A stretch of 64,000 bases of DNA from Hartmannibacter diazotrophicus (GCF_900231165.1 NZ_LT960614.1:2416550-2480549), one strand, 5' to 3'. Shown: positions 33,463-44,564, counted from the stretch's first letter. Numbers and translations are program-made. Notes: generated by a model not told the origin, from the sequence alone.

Positions 33463-33978
33463 CTACGGCGCTTGAGTGGTGGAGAGGGCGTCCTCTAGCA
33501 GCGTGAGGGCGACCGCGACGGTTCTGAGGCGAACCATCCTTCGACCGATGTCTCCGAATTTTTCGACGTGATGGAGCGTTTCCGCTCCGCGTCTCGCCGT
33601 GGCGAAATGCACAAGGCCGACCGGCTTTTCAGCGCTTCCCCCGCCGGGACCCGCGATACCCGTTACCGAGACGGCCAGCCCTGCCGCCGAATGCCGGATC
33701 GCACCGTCCGCCATCGCCCGGGCAACCTCTTCCGATACAGCGCCGACCCGCTCGATCAGAGACGCGGGCACGCCGAGCATTTCCTGCTTGGCGAGGTTGG
33801 AATAGGTGACGAAGCCGCGCTCTACGACGTCCGACGACCCTGCGATCTCGGTCAGCATGCCGGCGATCAGTCCGCCCGTGCAGGATTCCGCCGTGGCAAT
33901 CATCAGGCCCTGCCGCCGTGCCAGTTCTAGCACCCTCGATGCCTGCCGTTGAAGCGCGTCCTGATCATCGAAGTCCAT
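33463..33978 (-). CDS. pncC: CinA-family nicotinamide-nucleotide amidohydrolase
   Basis: This 171-residue protein deamidates NMN in NAD recycling. It has 'LMIATAESCTGGLIAGMLTE' with the active-site serine, and 'LAVSVTGIAGPGGGSAEKPV'. It corresponds to the C-terminal CinA domain alone. The ATG at 33978 has a CGGAGA-type site. It follows ispDF by 48 bases on the same strand, so the two are probably cotranscribed, and it converges on exoR. Confidence 0.92.
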   Translation of the reverse strand: MDFDDQDALQRQASRVLELARRQGLMIATAESCTGGLIAGMLTEIAGSSDVVERGFVTYSNLAKQEMLGVPASLIERVGAVSEEVARAMADGAIRHSAAGLAVSVTGIAGPGGGSAEKPVGLVHFATARRGAETLHHVEKFGDIGRRMVRLRTVAVALTLLEDALSTTQAP

Positions 33979-34026
33979 GTGCCATCTCCGAGAAATTGGA
34001 AAGCCTCGCACGAGCGGCGGCGCCGG

Positions 34027-35268
34027 TCAGAGCGGTTCCGCGTCGATCGGCAGTCGAATCGTGGCCGTTGCAATCGCGGCGATTCCTTCCCGGCGGCCGG
34101 CAAATCCGAGCCCTTCGTTCGTCGTCGCCTTGACGCCGACGCGATCCAGCGAAATGCCGGCAATGGCCGCAATGGCCGCGCGCATCGCTTCCCGGTGAGG
34201 ACCGACCTTTGGCGCCTCGGCGATGATCGAGGCGTCGAGATGCGCCACCATTCCGCCGCGCGCGGCGACACGGGCAACCGCGTCGGCCAGGAAGATCGAG
34301 GACGGAGCGCCGAGCCAGCGCTCGTCCGAGGGTGGGAAGTGGCTGCCGATATCCCCATCGCCGAGCGCACCGAGAACGGCATCCGTCAGGGCGTGCAGGA
34401 CGACATCGGCATCCGAATGCCCCTTGAGCCGCTGCGTATGCGCGATGAAGACGCCGCCAAGCGTGACACCGTCTCCCGGCTCGAGGGCGTGGACATCATA
34501 GCCGTTGCCGACGCGGACATCGGCAAGGCGCAGATAGGTGTCCTCGGTGAGCCGCCGCTCGGCGCGTTCGAAGTCGTCAGGACGGGTCAGTTTGATGTTC
34601 TCCCCTGGGCAAGGCACCATTCGCGTCTGGCCGCCGTTCCATTCGTGGACGGCGGTGTCGTCGGTAAAATCTGTCCGGACGGCGTTGGCAGCCGCCTCAT
34701 GCGCCGTCAGAATGACCTCGAATTGAAAGCCCTGCGGCGTCGCCGCGCGCCACAGGCCATCGCGAGGTACCGTCTCGAGCGCGACGTCGTCCGCGCCGCA
34801 ACGCTTGATCGTGTCGACGACCGGAACGCCGGCACAGACGGCATCGCTGCTTTCAAGCGCCGTCAGGACGGCATCGACCGTCTCGGCCGGAACGAAAGGC
34901 CGGACGCCATCGTGGATCAGAACGATCCCGGGCGATTCGTCCTTGAGCGCCCTGAGGCCGGCAAGGACCGAAGCCTGCCGCTCGTCAGCACCGAACACCG
35001 GCGGGCGCAAACGGCCAACGAGCGAGGCAGGCAGACCGGCGACGGCCTCCTCATAGAGATTGAGGTCGTCCGGATGAATGACGGCCGTCACGCTCCCGAC
35101 ATCCGCATGCATGAGGAATGCCTTCAGCGTGTGCGAAAGAACGGGCATCTGTCCAAGCTGGCGGTATTGTTTCGGCGTCTTGTCGCTGTCGCCCATCCGC
35201 CGTCCGCGTCCGGCGGCGACGACCAGAACGGCGACGCTCGGCCCCTTGCCGTGCCTGGCGTCTGTCAT
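34027..35268 (-). CDS. ispDF: Bifunctional IspD/IspF isoprenoid enzyme
   Basis: This 413-residue fusion catalyses two steps of the MEP pathway. Residues 1-235 are IspD (cytidylyltransferase: 'VLVVAAGRGRRMG', 'VLIHDGVRPFVPAETVDAVL'). Residues 255-413 are IspF (cyclodiphosphate synthase: 'RVGNGYDVHALEPGD', 'KGHSDADVVLHALTDAVLG' and 'GDIGSHFPPSDERW'). The fusion is usual in alphaproteobacteria and lies next to dusB-ntrBC, as expected. The ATG at 35268 is used. Confidence 0.95.
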   Translation of the reverse strand: MTDARHGKGPSVAVLVVAAGRGRRMGDSDKTPKQYRQLGQMPVLSHTLKAFLMHADVGSVTAVIHPDDLNLYEEAVAGLPASLVGRLRPPVFGADERQASVLAGLRALKDESPGIVLIHDGVRPFVPAETVDAVLTALESSDAVCAGVPVVDTIKRCGADDVALETVPRDGLWRAATPQGFQFEVILTAHEAAANAVRTDFTDDTAVHEWNGGQTRMVPCPGENIKLTRPDDFERAERRLTEDTYLRLADVRVGNGYDVHALEPGDGVTLGGVFIAHTQRLKGHSDADVVLHALTDAVLGALGDGDIGSHFPPSDERWLGAPSSIFLADAVARVAARGGMVAHLDASIIAEAPKVGPHREAMRAAIAAIAGISLDRVGVKATTNEGLGFAGRREGIAAIATATIRLPIDAEPL

Positions 35269-35499
35269 GAGGCAAGACCCGATCCGGCTTTGCGGCGAAG
35301 GGCTTGAAACCATTCTCGTTGACGATGCTTGGAAATCGCCGGGCGACCGATGCCCAAGAAGCCTTGCATGTTAGCCCTCACAGGCGTTATCTATTGTCTA
35401 ATTGTTGAGCATGCCCGCCCAGTGCTCACGGGATGGGCAGGCGGGCCTCTAGCGTGGCGGCAAGCGTTATAGCATGCGATCAGACGTTCGGAAGGGGAC

Positions 35500-36513
35500 A
35501 TGGGGCCGATGGCGCCAATGATCATCGGGAATGTGGCGGTGTCCCGTCGAGCGTTTCTTGCGCCGATGTCCGGTGTCAGTGATCTGGCGTTCCGGCGTCT
35601 TGCGCAGGAGTTCGGTGCCGGGCTGGTGATTTCGGAGATGGTTGCATCCGAGATGCTGGCCAGCGACGACCCGGAAACGCGGCTGCGGGCCGAAGGCGAG
35701 GGGATCGAAACCCACGTCGTCCAGATCGCCGGGCGTGAGGCGAATTGGATGCGCGAGGGCGCGCGGATCGCGCGCGATTGCGGTGCCGCGATCATTGACA
35801 TCAACATGGGCTGCCCGGCGCGGCGTGTCACGACGGGCCTGTCCGGCTCGGCACTGATGCGCGATCTCGATCATGCCCAGACCCTGATCGAGGCGGTTGT
35901 CACGGCCGTGGACGTCCCGGTGACGCTGAAGATGCGCCTCGGCTGGGACGCAGATAGCCTCAATGCGCCGGAACTGGCGCAGCGGGCGGAGAATCTGGGC
36001 GTTGCCATGGTGACGGTCCATGGCCGTACCCGATGCCAGTTCTACAAGGGCTCGGCGGACTGGATAGCGGTCCGCAACGTGGTTGATGCGGTGTCGATTC
36101 CTGTCGTCGTCAACGGTGACATCGTTGATGCGTCGACCGCCCGCGAGGCGCTCAACCAATCCGGCGCTGACGCCGTCATGGTCGGACGCGGTGCCTATGG
36201 CCGGCCGTGGATCGTCGGCGCCATCGCCAACGCCCTGGAGCACGGTGCGGAGATCACGGAGCCGTCGCCGCAGATGGTGGGCGAGATCGCGCATCGGCAC
36301 CACGAGGCCTTGCTGGATCTGTATGGAACGGAAGCGGGCACGCGCATCGCCCGCAAGCATCTCGGCTGGTATCTGGACCAGTGTCCGAGAGAGGATGAAG
36401 GGGCACGCAGCCTGAAACGGATCATGTTCACGAGCCTTGAGACGAAAGACGTCTCGCGCGCGATCGCCGACTATTTCGCCGATTTGCCCGACGACATGCG
36501 GAGGGCCGCATGA
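35500..36513 (+). CDS. dusB: tRNA-dihydrouridine synthase B (NifR3)
   Basis: This 337-residue FMN-dependent TIM-barrel enzyme reduces uridine in tRNA. Motifs: '[20 protein letters not shown]', '[20 protein letters not shown]' (catalytic cysteine), '[19 protein letters not shown]' and '[20 protein letters not shown]'. The ATG at 35500 has a short-spaced AAGGGG site; 35509 and 35518 are alternatives. It overlaps ntrB by four bases, the classic nifR3-ntrBC operon. Confidence 0.95.
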   Translation: MGPMAPMIIGNVAVSRRAFLAPMSGVSDLAFRRLAQEFGAGLVISEMVASEMLASDDPETRLRAEGEGIETHVVQIAGREANWMREGARIARDCGAAIIDINMGCPARRVTTGLSGSALMRDLDHAQTLIEAVVTAVDVPVTLKMRLGWDADSLNAPELAQRAENLGVAMVTVHGRTRCQFYKGSADWIAVRNVVDAVSIPVVVNGDIVDASTAREALNQSGADAVMVGRGAYGRPWIVGAIANALEHGAEITEPSPQMVGEIAHRHHEALLDLYGTEAGTRIARKHLGWYLDQCPREDEGARSLKRIMFTSLETKDVSRAIADYFADLPDDMRRAA

Positions 36514-37637
36514 CGCGCGCATCCAATCAGGGCGAAGACGGTCGTCCTCTGGCCGATTCCCTGGAGGTCGCGGTGCTCAATGCGCTGCCGCATCCGGTCA
36601 TCCTCGTCGACAGCTCCGGCAACACGACCTTTGCCAACGACGCGGCGCAGTCCTTCTTTCAGGCAAGCGCCAACATGCTGGCACGCTATCCGCTGAAGCA
36701 CTTCATTCCCTTCGGCAGTCCGCTTCTGCCGCTGATCGAGCAGGTCCGCGAGCGGGAGGCATCCGTCAACGAATATCGCGTCGACATCGGCACACCGCGC
36801 AATGGCGGCGAGCGCATCGTCGACATTTACGCCGCTCCCGCGAGCGACAACACCGACTCCGTCGTCATCATGCTGCAGGAGCGCACGATGGCCGACAAGA
36901 TGGACCGCCAGTTGACCCATCGCGGCGCGGCTCGGTCGGTGACCGGCCTTGCGGCCATGCTGGCGCACGAGATCAAGAACCCGCTCTCCGGCATTCGCGG
37001 CGCCGCCCAGTTGCTGGAACAGTCGGCCGACGATGCCGACCGGGCCCTGACGCGGCTGATCACGGATGAGGCCGATCGCATCGTCAAGCTCGTCGATCGC
37101 ATGGAGGTCTTCTCCGACGAGCGGCCGGTCGAGCGCGACCCGATCAACATTCACGCGGTCCTGGAGCACGTGAAGCGCCTTGCGCAGAGCGGTTTCGCGC
37201 GCAACGTCCGGATTATCGAGGAATACGATCCCTCGTTGCCGCCGGTCTACGCCAACAGGGACCAGTTGATTCAGGTCTTCCTTAATCTGGTCAAGAACGC
37301 CGCCGAGGCGCTGGAGAACACGCCCGATCCGGAAATCGTGCTGACGACGGCCTTCAGGCCGGGCGTTCGGCTGTCGGTGCCCGGAACGCGCACCAGGGTC
37401 AGCCTGCCGCTGGAATTCTGCGTCCGCGACAATGGCCCCGGCGTGCCGGAGGACCTCTATCCCTATCTGTTCGATCCGTTCATCACGTCGAAGACCAACG
37501 GATCGGGCCTCGGTCTTGCATTGGTCGCCAAGATCATCGGCGACCACGGCGGGATCATCGAATGCGACTCGCAGCCGAGAAAGACCGTGTTCCGCATCCT
37601 GATGCCGGCCTTCAACAACAAGCCGAGCGAGGAATGA
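36510..37637 (+). CDS. ntrB: Nitrogen regulation sensor kinase NtrB
   Basis: This 375-residue cytosolic histidine kinase controls NtrC according to PII (GlnB/GlnK) signals. It has an N-terminal PAS domain ('[20 protein letters not shown]'), the H-box '[19 protein letters not shown]' (His153), and ATPase boxes '[15 protein letters not shown]', '[20 protein letters not shown]' and '[18 protein letters not shown]'. There is no transmembrane segment. It is followed by 167 non-coding bases and ntrC. Confidence 0.95.
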   Translation: MTRASNQGEDGRPLADSLEVAVLNALPHPVILVDSSGNTTFANDAAQSFFQASANMLARYPLKHFIPFGSPLLPLIEQVREREASVNEYRVDIGTPRNGGERIVDIYAAPASDNTDSVVIMLQERTMADKMDRQLTHRGAARSVTGLAAMLAHEIKNPLSGIRGAAQLLEQSADDADRALTRLITDEADRIVKLVDRMEVFSDERPVERDPINIHAVLEHVKRLAQSGFARNVRIIEEYDPSLPPVYANRDQLIQVFLNLVKNAAEALENTPDPEIVLTTAFRPGVRLSVPGTRTRVSLPLEFCVRDNGPGVPEDLYPYLFDPFITSKTNGSGLGLALVAKIIGDHGGIIECDSQPRKTVFRILMPAFNNKPSEE

Positions 37638-37804
37638 TCGTGAAGGCGAGGGCGAAGGGACCGGCAATGAAGACGCATTCGCGCGGTTGCCGGTGGCACA
37701 CCGACCGCTAGCGGCAAGGACAATCCGTTCATGGCCATGCCGTGGACGCCGTAATTGAAGACTGGGCGCGCCGGAGCGGCGACGTTGAAAAAAGGTGATG
37801 AAGC

Positions 37805-39247
37805 ATGCCGACCGGCAGCATTCTTGTGGCAGATGACGATTCGGCGATCCGCACGGTCCTCAATCAGGCCCTGTCACGCGCGGGATACGAAGTCCGGCTG
37901 ACATCGAACGCCGCCACGCTATGGCGCTGGGTCAGTCAGGGAGATGGCGATCTGGTCATCACCGACGTAGTCATGCCGGACGAGAACGCCTTCGACCTGC
38001 TGCCCCGCATCAAGAAGGTCCGCCCGGAACTGCCGGTCATCGTCATGAGCGCGCAGAACACCTTCATGACGGCCATTCGGGCCTCCGAGCGCGGAGCCTA
38101 CGAATATCTGCCCAAGCCCTTCGACCTGAAGGAACTGATTTCGATCGTCGGCCGGGCGCTGGCCGAGCCCAAGTCGCGAATGGCCGATTCCACGGCCGAT
38201 GAAGGCAACGAGAACATCCCGCTGGTCGGCCGCTCGCCGGCCATGCAGGAAATCTACCGCGTGCTCGCAAGGCTGATGCAGACGGATCTGACGGTCATGA
38301 TCGCCGGCGAGTCCGGCACCGGCAAGGAACTGGTCGCCCGCGCGCTGCATGATTACGGCAAGCGCCGGGCAGGGCCCTTCGTTGCGATCAACATGGCCGC
38401 CATCCCGCGCGACCTGATCGAAAGCGAACTCTTCGGTCACGAGAAAGGCGCCTTCACCGGCGCTCAGTCCCGCTCCGCCGGCCGCTTCGAGCAGGCCGAG
38501 GGCGGCACGCTGTTCCTCGACGAAATCGGCGACATGCCGATGGATGCCCAGACCCGCCTGCTGCGCGTCCTGCAGCAGGGCGAATACACGACCGTCGGCG
38601 GACGTACCCCGATCAAGACCGACGTGCGGATCGTGGCCGCGACCAACAAGGATCTGCGCCAGCTCATCAATCAGGGCCTGTTCCGCGAAGACCTGTTCTT
38701 CCGCCTCAACGTCGTGCCGATCCGCCTGCCGCCGCTGCGTGAGCGCACCGAGGACGTGCCGGACCTCATCCGCCATTTCTTCAACCAGGCGGAAAAGGAA
38801 GGGCTTCCGGCCAAGCAGATCGAGCAGGCCGCCGTCGAACGCCTGAAGCGCTATCGCTGGCCGGGCAACGTCCGCGAGCTTGAAAACCTCGTGCGCCGCC
38901 TCGCCGCCCTTTATCCACAGGAAATGATCACGGCCGGCCTGATCGATCAGGAACTGGCGACACCGGCGGTCTCGCCCGGCGATGCGGAAACGCCGGCGGA
39001 GGACAATCTTTCCAATTCCGTCGAGCGCTTCCTGAACAAGTATTTCGGGACCTACGGCGATACCCTTCCGCCGCCGGGCCTCTACCACCGCATCCTCAAG
39101 GAGGTTGAGTATCCGCTGATCGGAGCCGCGCTTGCCGCAACCCGGGGCAACCAGATCAAGGCCGCCGAATTGCTCGGCGTGAATCGGAACACCCTGCGCA
39201 AGAAGATCCGCGACCTCGATATCCAGGTGATTCGCTCTTCGCGCTGA
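37805..39247 (+). CDS. ntrC: Nitrogen regulation response regulator NtrC
   Basis: This 480-residue sigma-54 activator has a receiver with '[16 protein letters not shown]' (Asp54), an AAA+ domain with '[20 protein letters not shown]', the sigma-54 loop '[16 protein letters not shown]', '[20 protein letters not shown]', and a Fis-type helix-turn-helix at the end ('[19 protein letters not shown]'). It activates nitrogen-starvation genes when phosphorylated by NtrB. The ATG has an AAAGGTGATG site. Confidence 0.96.
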   Translation: MPTGSILVADDDSAIRTVLNQALSRAGYEVRLTSNAATLWRWVSQGDGDLVITDVVMPDENAFDLLPRIKKVRPELPVIVMSAQNTFMTAIRASERGAYEYLPKPFDLKELISIVGRALAEPKSRMADSTADEGNENIPLVGRSPAMQEIYRVLARLMQTDLTVMIAGESGTGKELVARALHDYGKRRAGPFVAINMAAIPRDLIESELFGHEKGAFTGAQSRSAGRFEQAEGGTLFLDEIGDMPMDAQTRLLRVLQQGEYTTVGGRTPIKTDVRIVAATNKDLRQLINQGLFREDLFFRLNVVPIRLPPLRERTEDVPDLIRHFFNQAEKEGLPAKQIEQAAVERLKRYRWPGNVRELENLVRRLAALYPQEMITAGLIDQELATPAVSPGDAETPAEDNLSNSVERFLNKYFGTYGDTLPPPGLYHRILKEVEYPLIGAALAATRGNQIKAAELLGVNRNTLRKKIRDLDIQVIRSSR

Positions 39248-39399
39248 CCGATCGCGGCCGATACGGCAAAATCGGGCATATTTCGGCACCAATTCCCGGT
39301 GGCCGAGGCGTTCTGTCGCAATTTTGCAACATTCATGGTTCTCCCTCGGCCGCGAATTGCGCTAAACGTTTCCGTTAGGCGCAATGGAGCGGGCACCGG

Positions 39400-41625
39400 G
39401 TGACGATCACACTCAACTCAAAACAGATGGCTGATCCGTTGCAGACGGGAACGGGGTTCAGGCGGCGGCACGTGATCGGCTTCATCATCGTGGCGGCGAC
39501 CTTCCTGTCGGCGATGGGCACCTTTCTGCTGCTGACCGGCCTTGGGCCGGTCGAGCCGTCGCCGGATGTGGTGACCCGTGCCCTGGCCCTCAACGGCATT
39601 CTGATCGTTGCCGTGATCGGCGTGATCGGTTTTGAAATCTACAAGCTCTGGCAAGCCTGGAGGGAGGGCCGCGCCGGTGCGCGCCTGCATTTCCGCATCG
39701 TCGCGCTTTTCTCGCTGATCGCCACGCTGCCGGCGGTCGCGGTCGCCGGAGCCTTCGCCGTTACCCTTAACCAGGGCTTCGACCGCTGGTTCGAGACACG
39801 CACGCGGCAGATCGTCGACAATGTGCTGACCGTCGCCAACGCCTATATGGGCGAGCATGCCCGTGTGCTGCGCGGTGACCTGATCGGGATTGCGACCGCC
39901 GTCGACGCCGCCAAGGCGCTCTACGACTACGAGCCGACGCGTTTCGAGGCGGGCTTCGAGGCCCAGGCGTCGCTGCGCGGCGTGCAGTCGGCCTTTCTTC
40001 TGGACGGCGACGGCAACGTCATCCTGCGCAACGACGTGGACCCGAAGTTCCACGCGGCCATGCCGCCGTCCAATGCCATGTCGGAGGCCAAGAAGGGCAC
40101 GCCGGTGCTGATTTCGCCGGGCCTTTCGACCAATCAGGTCGGCGGACTTCTGAAGCTGCGCGCCTATCAGGACACCTATCTCTATGTCGTCCGCGAACTC
40201 AACGCCGAGGTGTTGAACAACCTGCGGCTGGCTCAGGAGAGCGCGGTTGAATATCGCCAGCTCGAGAGCAACCGCTCGGCCGTGCAGACGACCTTCCTGC
40301 TGATCTTCGTTGGCCTGACCCTTGTCCTGCTGCTGTCCGCCATCTGGTTCGGTCTGGCCTTTGCGAACGGTCTCGTCTCGCCGATCCGGCGGCTCATCTC
40401 CGCCGCCGGCGAAGTCGCCAACGGCAACCTCCTTGTCCAGGTGCCGGTCGGCGGCAGGTCTGATGACCTCGGCAGCCTCGCGGCGACCTTCAACAAGATG
40501 ACCGTCCAGGTGCGGACACAGCGCCAGGAACTTCTCGCGCTGAATGATCAGGCGGACCGGCGGCGGCGTTTCACCGAAGCCGTGCTGACGGGCGTGACCG
40601 CAGCCGTGGTCGGCGTCACCAACGACGGCCTGATCTCCATCGCCAACAAATCCGCCGGCGAGCTGATGGGGCGTGACGAACAGGAACTTATCGGCCGCTC
40701 TCTGGTTGACGACGTTCCAGGCGTCGAGCCGCTTCTGCGGGCGGCCATGGCCGATGACAGCCGCATCTACCAGGGAACCTTCACTCTGCTGCGGCCGGGC
40801 GTCGAGCGCACCGTCTCCGCACGGGTCGCTTCGGATCGCTCCCCGGGCTCCTCGCACGGCTATGTGGTGACCCTGGACGATATTTCCGATCTCATTTCCG
40901 CGCAGCGGACATCGGCCTGGGCGGATGTCGCCCGCCGCATCGCCCACGAAATCAAGAACCCGCTCACGCCGATCCAGCTGTCGGCCGAACGCATCCGCCG
41001 CCGCTACGGCAAGCTCGTCGACGAAGAGGACACGGTCTTCAATCGCTGCGTCGACACCATCATCCGGCAGGTCGGCGACATCGGCCGCATGGTCGACGAA
41101 TTCTCCGGCTTTGCGCGCATGCCCAAGCCGACGAAGGAAAAGCACGATCTGGGGGAATCGATCCGCGAATCCGTCTTCCTCATTTCCGTCGGCCATCCCG
41201 ATGTGGACTTCACCACGCAGTTGCCCGAGACGCCGATGATTGCCTATTTCGACAATCGTCTGATTTCCCAGGCCATCACGAATCTGGTGAAGAACGCAAC
41301 CGAGGCCATCGAGGCCCTGCCTGCGCCCGAGCGATCGGAAGGCAAGGTTCACGTCGAGGCGAAGATGCTTGGAACGGACTGCGTCGTCGAAGTCATCGAC
41401 AACGGCATTGGCCTGCCCGTCGCCGAACGTCACCGTCTTCTCGAGCCTTATATGACGACGCGCGAGAAAGGCACCGGTCTTGGTCTTGCGATTGTTCGCA
41501 AGATCATCGAAGAGCATGACGGCCGCATTGAATTGCTTGACGCTCCCGAGGTCGCCCATGGCGGCCGCGGGGCGATGATCCGTGTCACGCTTCCTTCGGG
41601 CAGCGGCGCACAAGAGACGACTTGA
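39400..41625 (+). CDS. ntrY: Membrane nitrogen sensor kinase NtrY
   Basis: A GTG start is used at 39400. The 741-residue protein has three N-terminal membrane helices (about residues 25-47, 62-82 and 96-120), a periplasmic domain, a fourth helix near residues 303-327, then HAMP, PAS ('AVVGVTNDGLISIANKSAGE') and kinase domains with '[20 protein letters not shown]' (His516) and 'GTGLGLAIVRKIIEEHDG'. It pairs with NtrX and senses nitrogen or redox status. It follows ntrC by 152 bases. Confidence 0.95.
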   Translation: MTITLNSKQMADPLQTGTGFRRRHVIGFIIVAATFLSAMGTFLLLTGLGPVEPSPDVVTRALALNGILIVAVIGVIGFEIYKLWQAWREGRAGARLHFRIVALFSLIATLPAVAVAGAFAVTLNQGFDRWFETRTRQIVDNVLTVANAYMGEHARVLRGDLIGIATAVDAAKALYDYEPTRFEAGFEAQASLRGVQSAFLLDGDGNVILRNDVDPKFHAAMPPSNAMSEAKKGTPVLISPGLSTNQVGGLLKLRAYQDTYLYVVRELNAEVLNNLRLAQESAVEYRQLESNRSAVQTTFLLIFVGLTLVLLLSAIWFGLAFANGLVSPIRRLISAAGEVANGNLLVQVPVGGRSDDLGSLAATFNKMTVQVRTQRQELLALNDQADRRRRFTEAVLTGVTAAVVGVTNDGLISIANKSAGELMGRDEQELIGRSLVDDVPGVEPLLRAAMADDSRIYQGTFTLLRPGVERTVSARVASDRSPGSSHGYVVTLDDISDLISAQRTSAWADVARRIAHEIKNPLTPIQLSAERIRRRYGKLVDEEDTVFNRCVDTIIRQVGDIGRMVDEFSGFARMPKPTKEKHDLGESIRESVFLISVGHPDVDFTTQLPETPMIAYFDNRLISQAITNLVKNATEAIEALPAPERSEGKVHVEAKMLGTDCVVEVIDNGIGLPVAERHRLLEPYMTTREKGTGLGLAIVRKIIEEHDGRIELLDAPEVAHGGRGAMIRVTLPSGSGAQETT

Positions 41626-41655
41626 ACAATTTGATAAGACGAGAAAAATAACGAT

Positions 41656-43023
41656 ATGGCGTCCGATATTCTGATAGTCGACGATGAAGAGGACATCCGC
41701 GAACTCGTGGCTGGCATCCTGGAGGACGAGGGACACGGAACCCGCCTGGCAGGAAACGCCGACGATGCCCTGAAGCTGGTTGGCGAGCGCCGGCCGTCGC
41801 TGGTCTTCCTCGATATCTGGCTGCAGGGAAGCCGGATTGACGGGCTTGCCTTGCTCGACGAGATCAAGAAGGCGCATGCCGATCTGCCTGTCGTCATGAT
41901 CTCCGGCCACGGCAACATCGAGACGGCCGTCTCCGCCATCAAGCGCGGCGCCTACGACTACATTGAAAAGCCCTTCAAGGCGGATCGGCTGCTGCTTCTC
42001 GCCGAGCGCGCCCTGGAGGCCTCCAGCCTGCGGAGAACCGTCAAGGAACTCAAGATCCGCAGCGGCGACACCGACTTCCTCGTCGGCTCTTCGTCGGTCC
42101 TGACTCACCTGCGTGCCGCGGTTGAGCGCGTCGCACCCACCAACAGCCGCATCCTGATTTCCGGGCCCTCCGGCTCCGGCAAGGAAGTGGTGGCGCGCAC
42201 GATCCACGCCAAGTCCGGCCGGGCCAAGGGACCGTTCATCGTCGTCAATGCGGCGACGATCACGCCGGAACGCATGGAGACGACGCTGTTCGGCGTGGAG
42301 GACACCGACGGCTCCGTGAAGCAGGTCGGAGCGCTTGAGGAAGCGCATGGCGGCACCCTCTACCTCGACGAGATCGGCGACATGCCCCGCGAGACGCAGA
42401 ACCGCGTCCTGCGTGTCCTCGTCGAACAGGCCTTCACCCGCGTCGGCGGAACGCGCCGCGTTCAGGTCGATGTCCGCCTAATTTCCTCGACGGCCCGCGA
42501 TCTGGAGCAGGAAATCGCCGACGGCCGCTTCAGGGAGGATCTCTTCCACCGCCTCAGCGTCGTGCCGATCCGGGTGCCGGGTCTTTCCGAACGGCGGGAG
42601 GACATTCCCGAACTCGTCACGCATTTCATGGACCAGATTTCGCAGGCCGGCGGCCTGCCGCTGCGCCAGATCGGCGACGACGCCATGGCGGTTCTGCAGG
42701 CCCACGACTGGCCGGGCAACCTGCGTCAGCTGCGCAACAATATCGAGCGTCTCCTGATCCTTGCGCGCGGCGACGCCGAAACCGCGATCAGCGCGGACAT
42801 GCTCCCCTCCGAAGTCGGCGCCATGCTGCCGATGCTGCCGACCTCGACCGGCGGCGAACATCTGATGGCACTGCCCCTGCGCGATGCCCGCGAGATTTTC
42901 GAGCGCGAATATCTTATCGCCCAGATCAATCGCTTCGGCGGCAATATCTCCCGCACCGCCGAGTTCGTCGGCATGGAGCGCTCGGCCCTGCACCGGAAGC
43001 TGAAATCGCTCGGCATCGCCTGA
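41656..43023 (+). CDS. ntrX: Response regulator NtrX
   Basis: This 455-residue protein has a receiver 'LVFLDIWLQGSRIDGLALLD' (Asp53), an AAA+ domain 'ISGPSGSGKEVVARTIHAKS' and '[20 protein letters not shown]', and a C-terminal HTH ('SRTAEFVGMERSALHRKLKS'). The GAFTGA sigma-54 loop is missing: the corresponding place reads 'TLFGVEDTDGSVKQVGALEE'. NtrX of alphaproteobacteria is known to lack it and to act without sigma-54. It is 30 bases after ntrY. Confidence 0.95.
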   Translation: MASDILIVDDEEDIRELVAGILEDEGHGTRLAGNADDALKLVGERRPSLVFLDIWLQGSRIDGLALLDEIKKAHADLPVVMISGHGNIETAVSAIKRGAYDYIEKPFKADRLLLLAERALEASSLRRTVKELKIRSGDTDFLVGSSSVLTHLRAAVERVAPTNSRILISGPSGSGKEVVARTIHAKSGRAKGPFIVVNAATITPERMETTLFGVEDTDGSVKQVGALEEAHGGTLYLDEIGDMPRETQNRVLRVLVEQAFTRVGGTRRVQVDVRLISSTARDLEQEIADGRFREDLFHRLSVVPIRVPGLSERREDIPELVTHFMDQISQAGGLPLRQIGDDAMAVLQAHDWPGNLRQLRNNIERLLILARGDAETAISADMLPSEVGAMLPMLPTSTGGEHLMALPLRDAREIFEREYLIAQINRFGGNISRTAEFVGMERSALHRKLKSLGIA

Positions 43024-43187
43024 TGCAGACGTCCGCGGCGGCGCGGGCTTGCCCCTGACATGGCAGTTTCGCTGCGATGCGAGATCGACTAATGTCCTGC
43101 CACCGAAACGTCGCATGACCGCGCGATCGGGATGTTCGGTCGCAGACCGATGAGCCGGTGCAATCGGGACCGGAGAGGGGTAGAGGC

Positions 43188-44564
43188 ATGCGGGTCGTCA
43201 TTTGCGGCGCCGGGCAGGTTGGATACGGCATCGCCGAGCGGCTGGCAGCCGAGGAGAATGATGTCACCATCATCGATACCTCGCCGCGGCTGATCGGCGC
43301 CGTCCGCGACTCGCTCGACGTGCGCGGCATCGTCGGCAACGGCGCCCATCCCGATGTCCTTGCCCAGGCCGGCGCCGAGGAAGCCGACATGATCATCGCC
43401 GTCACGCTGGCGGACGAGGTCAACATGGTCGCCTGCCAGGTTGCCCATTCGCTGTTCAACGTGCCGACGAAGGTCGCCCGCATCCGGGCACAGAGCTATC
43501 TGCAGGCCCACTGGCGCGATCTCTTCTCGCGCACCCACATGCCGATCGACGTGATCATTTCGCCGGAGATCGAGGTCGGCGAGATGGTGATGCGCCGCCT
43601 CGCGATTCCGAGTGCGCTCGACATCGTGCGCTTTGCCGAAGACTCGGTGGTCGTCCTCGGTCTGCGCTGCGGCGAGGATTGCCCGGTCGTTGACACGCCC
43701 CTCCACCAGCTTTCCGAACTCTTCCCCGACCTTGGCGCGGTGATCGTCGGCATCAACAGGCAGGGATCGGTCTTCGCGCCGAAGACCAGCGATTCCATGC
43801 TGGTGGGCGACATCGTCTATGTGGTGATGGCCAAGGATCAGGTTCGGCGTTTGTTGAAGATCTTCGGCCAGGACGAACCGGAAGCCAAGCGCATCATTAT
43901 CGCGGGCGGCGGCAACATCGGCGCCTTCGTCGCCGGTGCGATCGAAAAGCGCAATCCCTTCGCCAAGGTCAAGGTGATCGAGTCTTCGCCCGAACGGGCC
44001 ATGGCGATTGCCGACGATCTTCACGAGACCATCGTTCTGCAGGGCTCGGCCCTCGACAAGACACTGCTTGCCGAGGCCGATGTCGACCAGGCCGACACCA
44101 TGGTGGCCGTGACCAACGACGACGAGGTCAATATCCTCTCCTGCGTCATGGCCCGCACCCTCGGCGCCAAGCGGACGCTGAGCCTCCTGAACAATTCCAG
44201 CTATCCGGAATTTGCCAAGGCGCTCGGCATCGACGCCTATATCAATCCGCGCGGCGTGACCGTGTCGAAGGTGCTGCGCCATGTCCGCCGCGGGCGCATT
44301 CGCGGTGTTCACTCGGTCCAGAATGGTGCCGCCGAGATCATCGAGGCCGAGGCGCTCGACACCTCGCCGATGGTCGGCAAGCCGTTGCGCCAGATCGACC
44401 TGCCGTCGGGCGTGCGCATCGGAGCGATCTATCGCAAGGGTCAGACGATCTCGCCAACGGGCGAAACCCGCATTCAGGCCCGCGACCGCGTCATTCTTTT
44501 CGCCGTCGCAAACCGGGTGAGGGCGGTCGAACAAATGTTCCGCGTCAGCCTCGAGTTCTTCTGA
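43188..44564 (+). CDS. trkA: Trk potassium uptake regulatory protein TrkA
   Basis: This 458-residue cytoplasmic protein has two RCK units that bind NAD(H) and gate the TrkH channel: 'MRVVICGAGQVGYGIAERLA' at the start and 'IIIAGGGNIGAFVAGAIEKR' near residue 233, each followed by a TrkA-C domain. The ATG at 43188 is chosen for its GAGAGGGG/AGAGG site. The trkA gene after ntrX and before hfq is a standard Rhizobiales order. Confidence 0.95.
   Translation: MRVVICGAGQVGYGIAERLAAEENDVTIIDTSPRLIGAVRDSLDVRGIVGNGAHPDVLAQAGAEEADMIIAVTLADEVNMVACQVAHSLFNVPTKVARIRAQSYLQAHWRDLFSRTHMPIDVIISPEIEVGEMVMRRLAIPSALDIVRFAEDSVVVLGLRCGEDCPVVDTPLHQLSELFPDLGAVIVGINRQGSVFAPKTSDSMLVGDIVYVVMAKDQVRRLLKIFGQDEPEAKRIIIAGGGNIGAFVAGAIEKRNPFAKVKVIESSPERAMAIADDLHETIVLQGSALDKTLLAEADVDQADTMVAVTNDDEVNILSCVMARTLGAKRTLSLLNNSSYPEFAKALGIDAYINPRGVTVSKVLRHVRRGRIRGVHSVQNGAAEIIEAEALDTSPMVGKPLRQIDLPSGVRIGAIYRKGQTISPTGETRIQARDRVILFAVANRVRAVEQMFRVSLEFF

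Noticed and set aside
39418-42348. A 976-codon minus-strand open frame opposite ntrY and ntrX
   Set aside because: Composition is unnatural (His/Arg/Asp-rich) and it mirrors conserved kinase and regulator genes.
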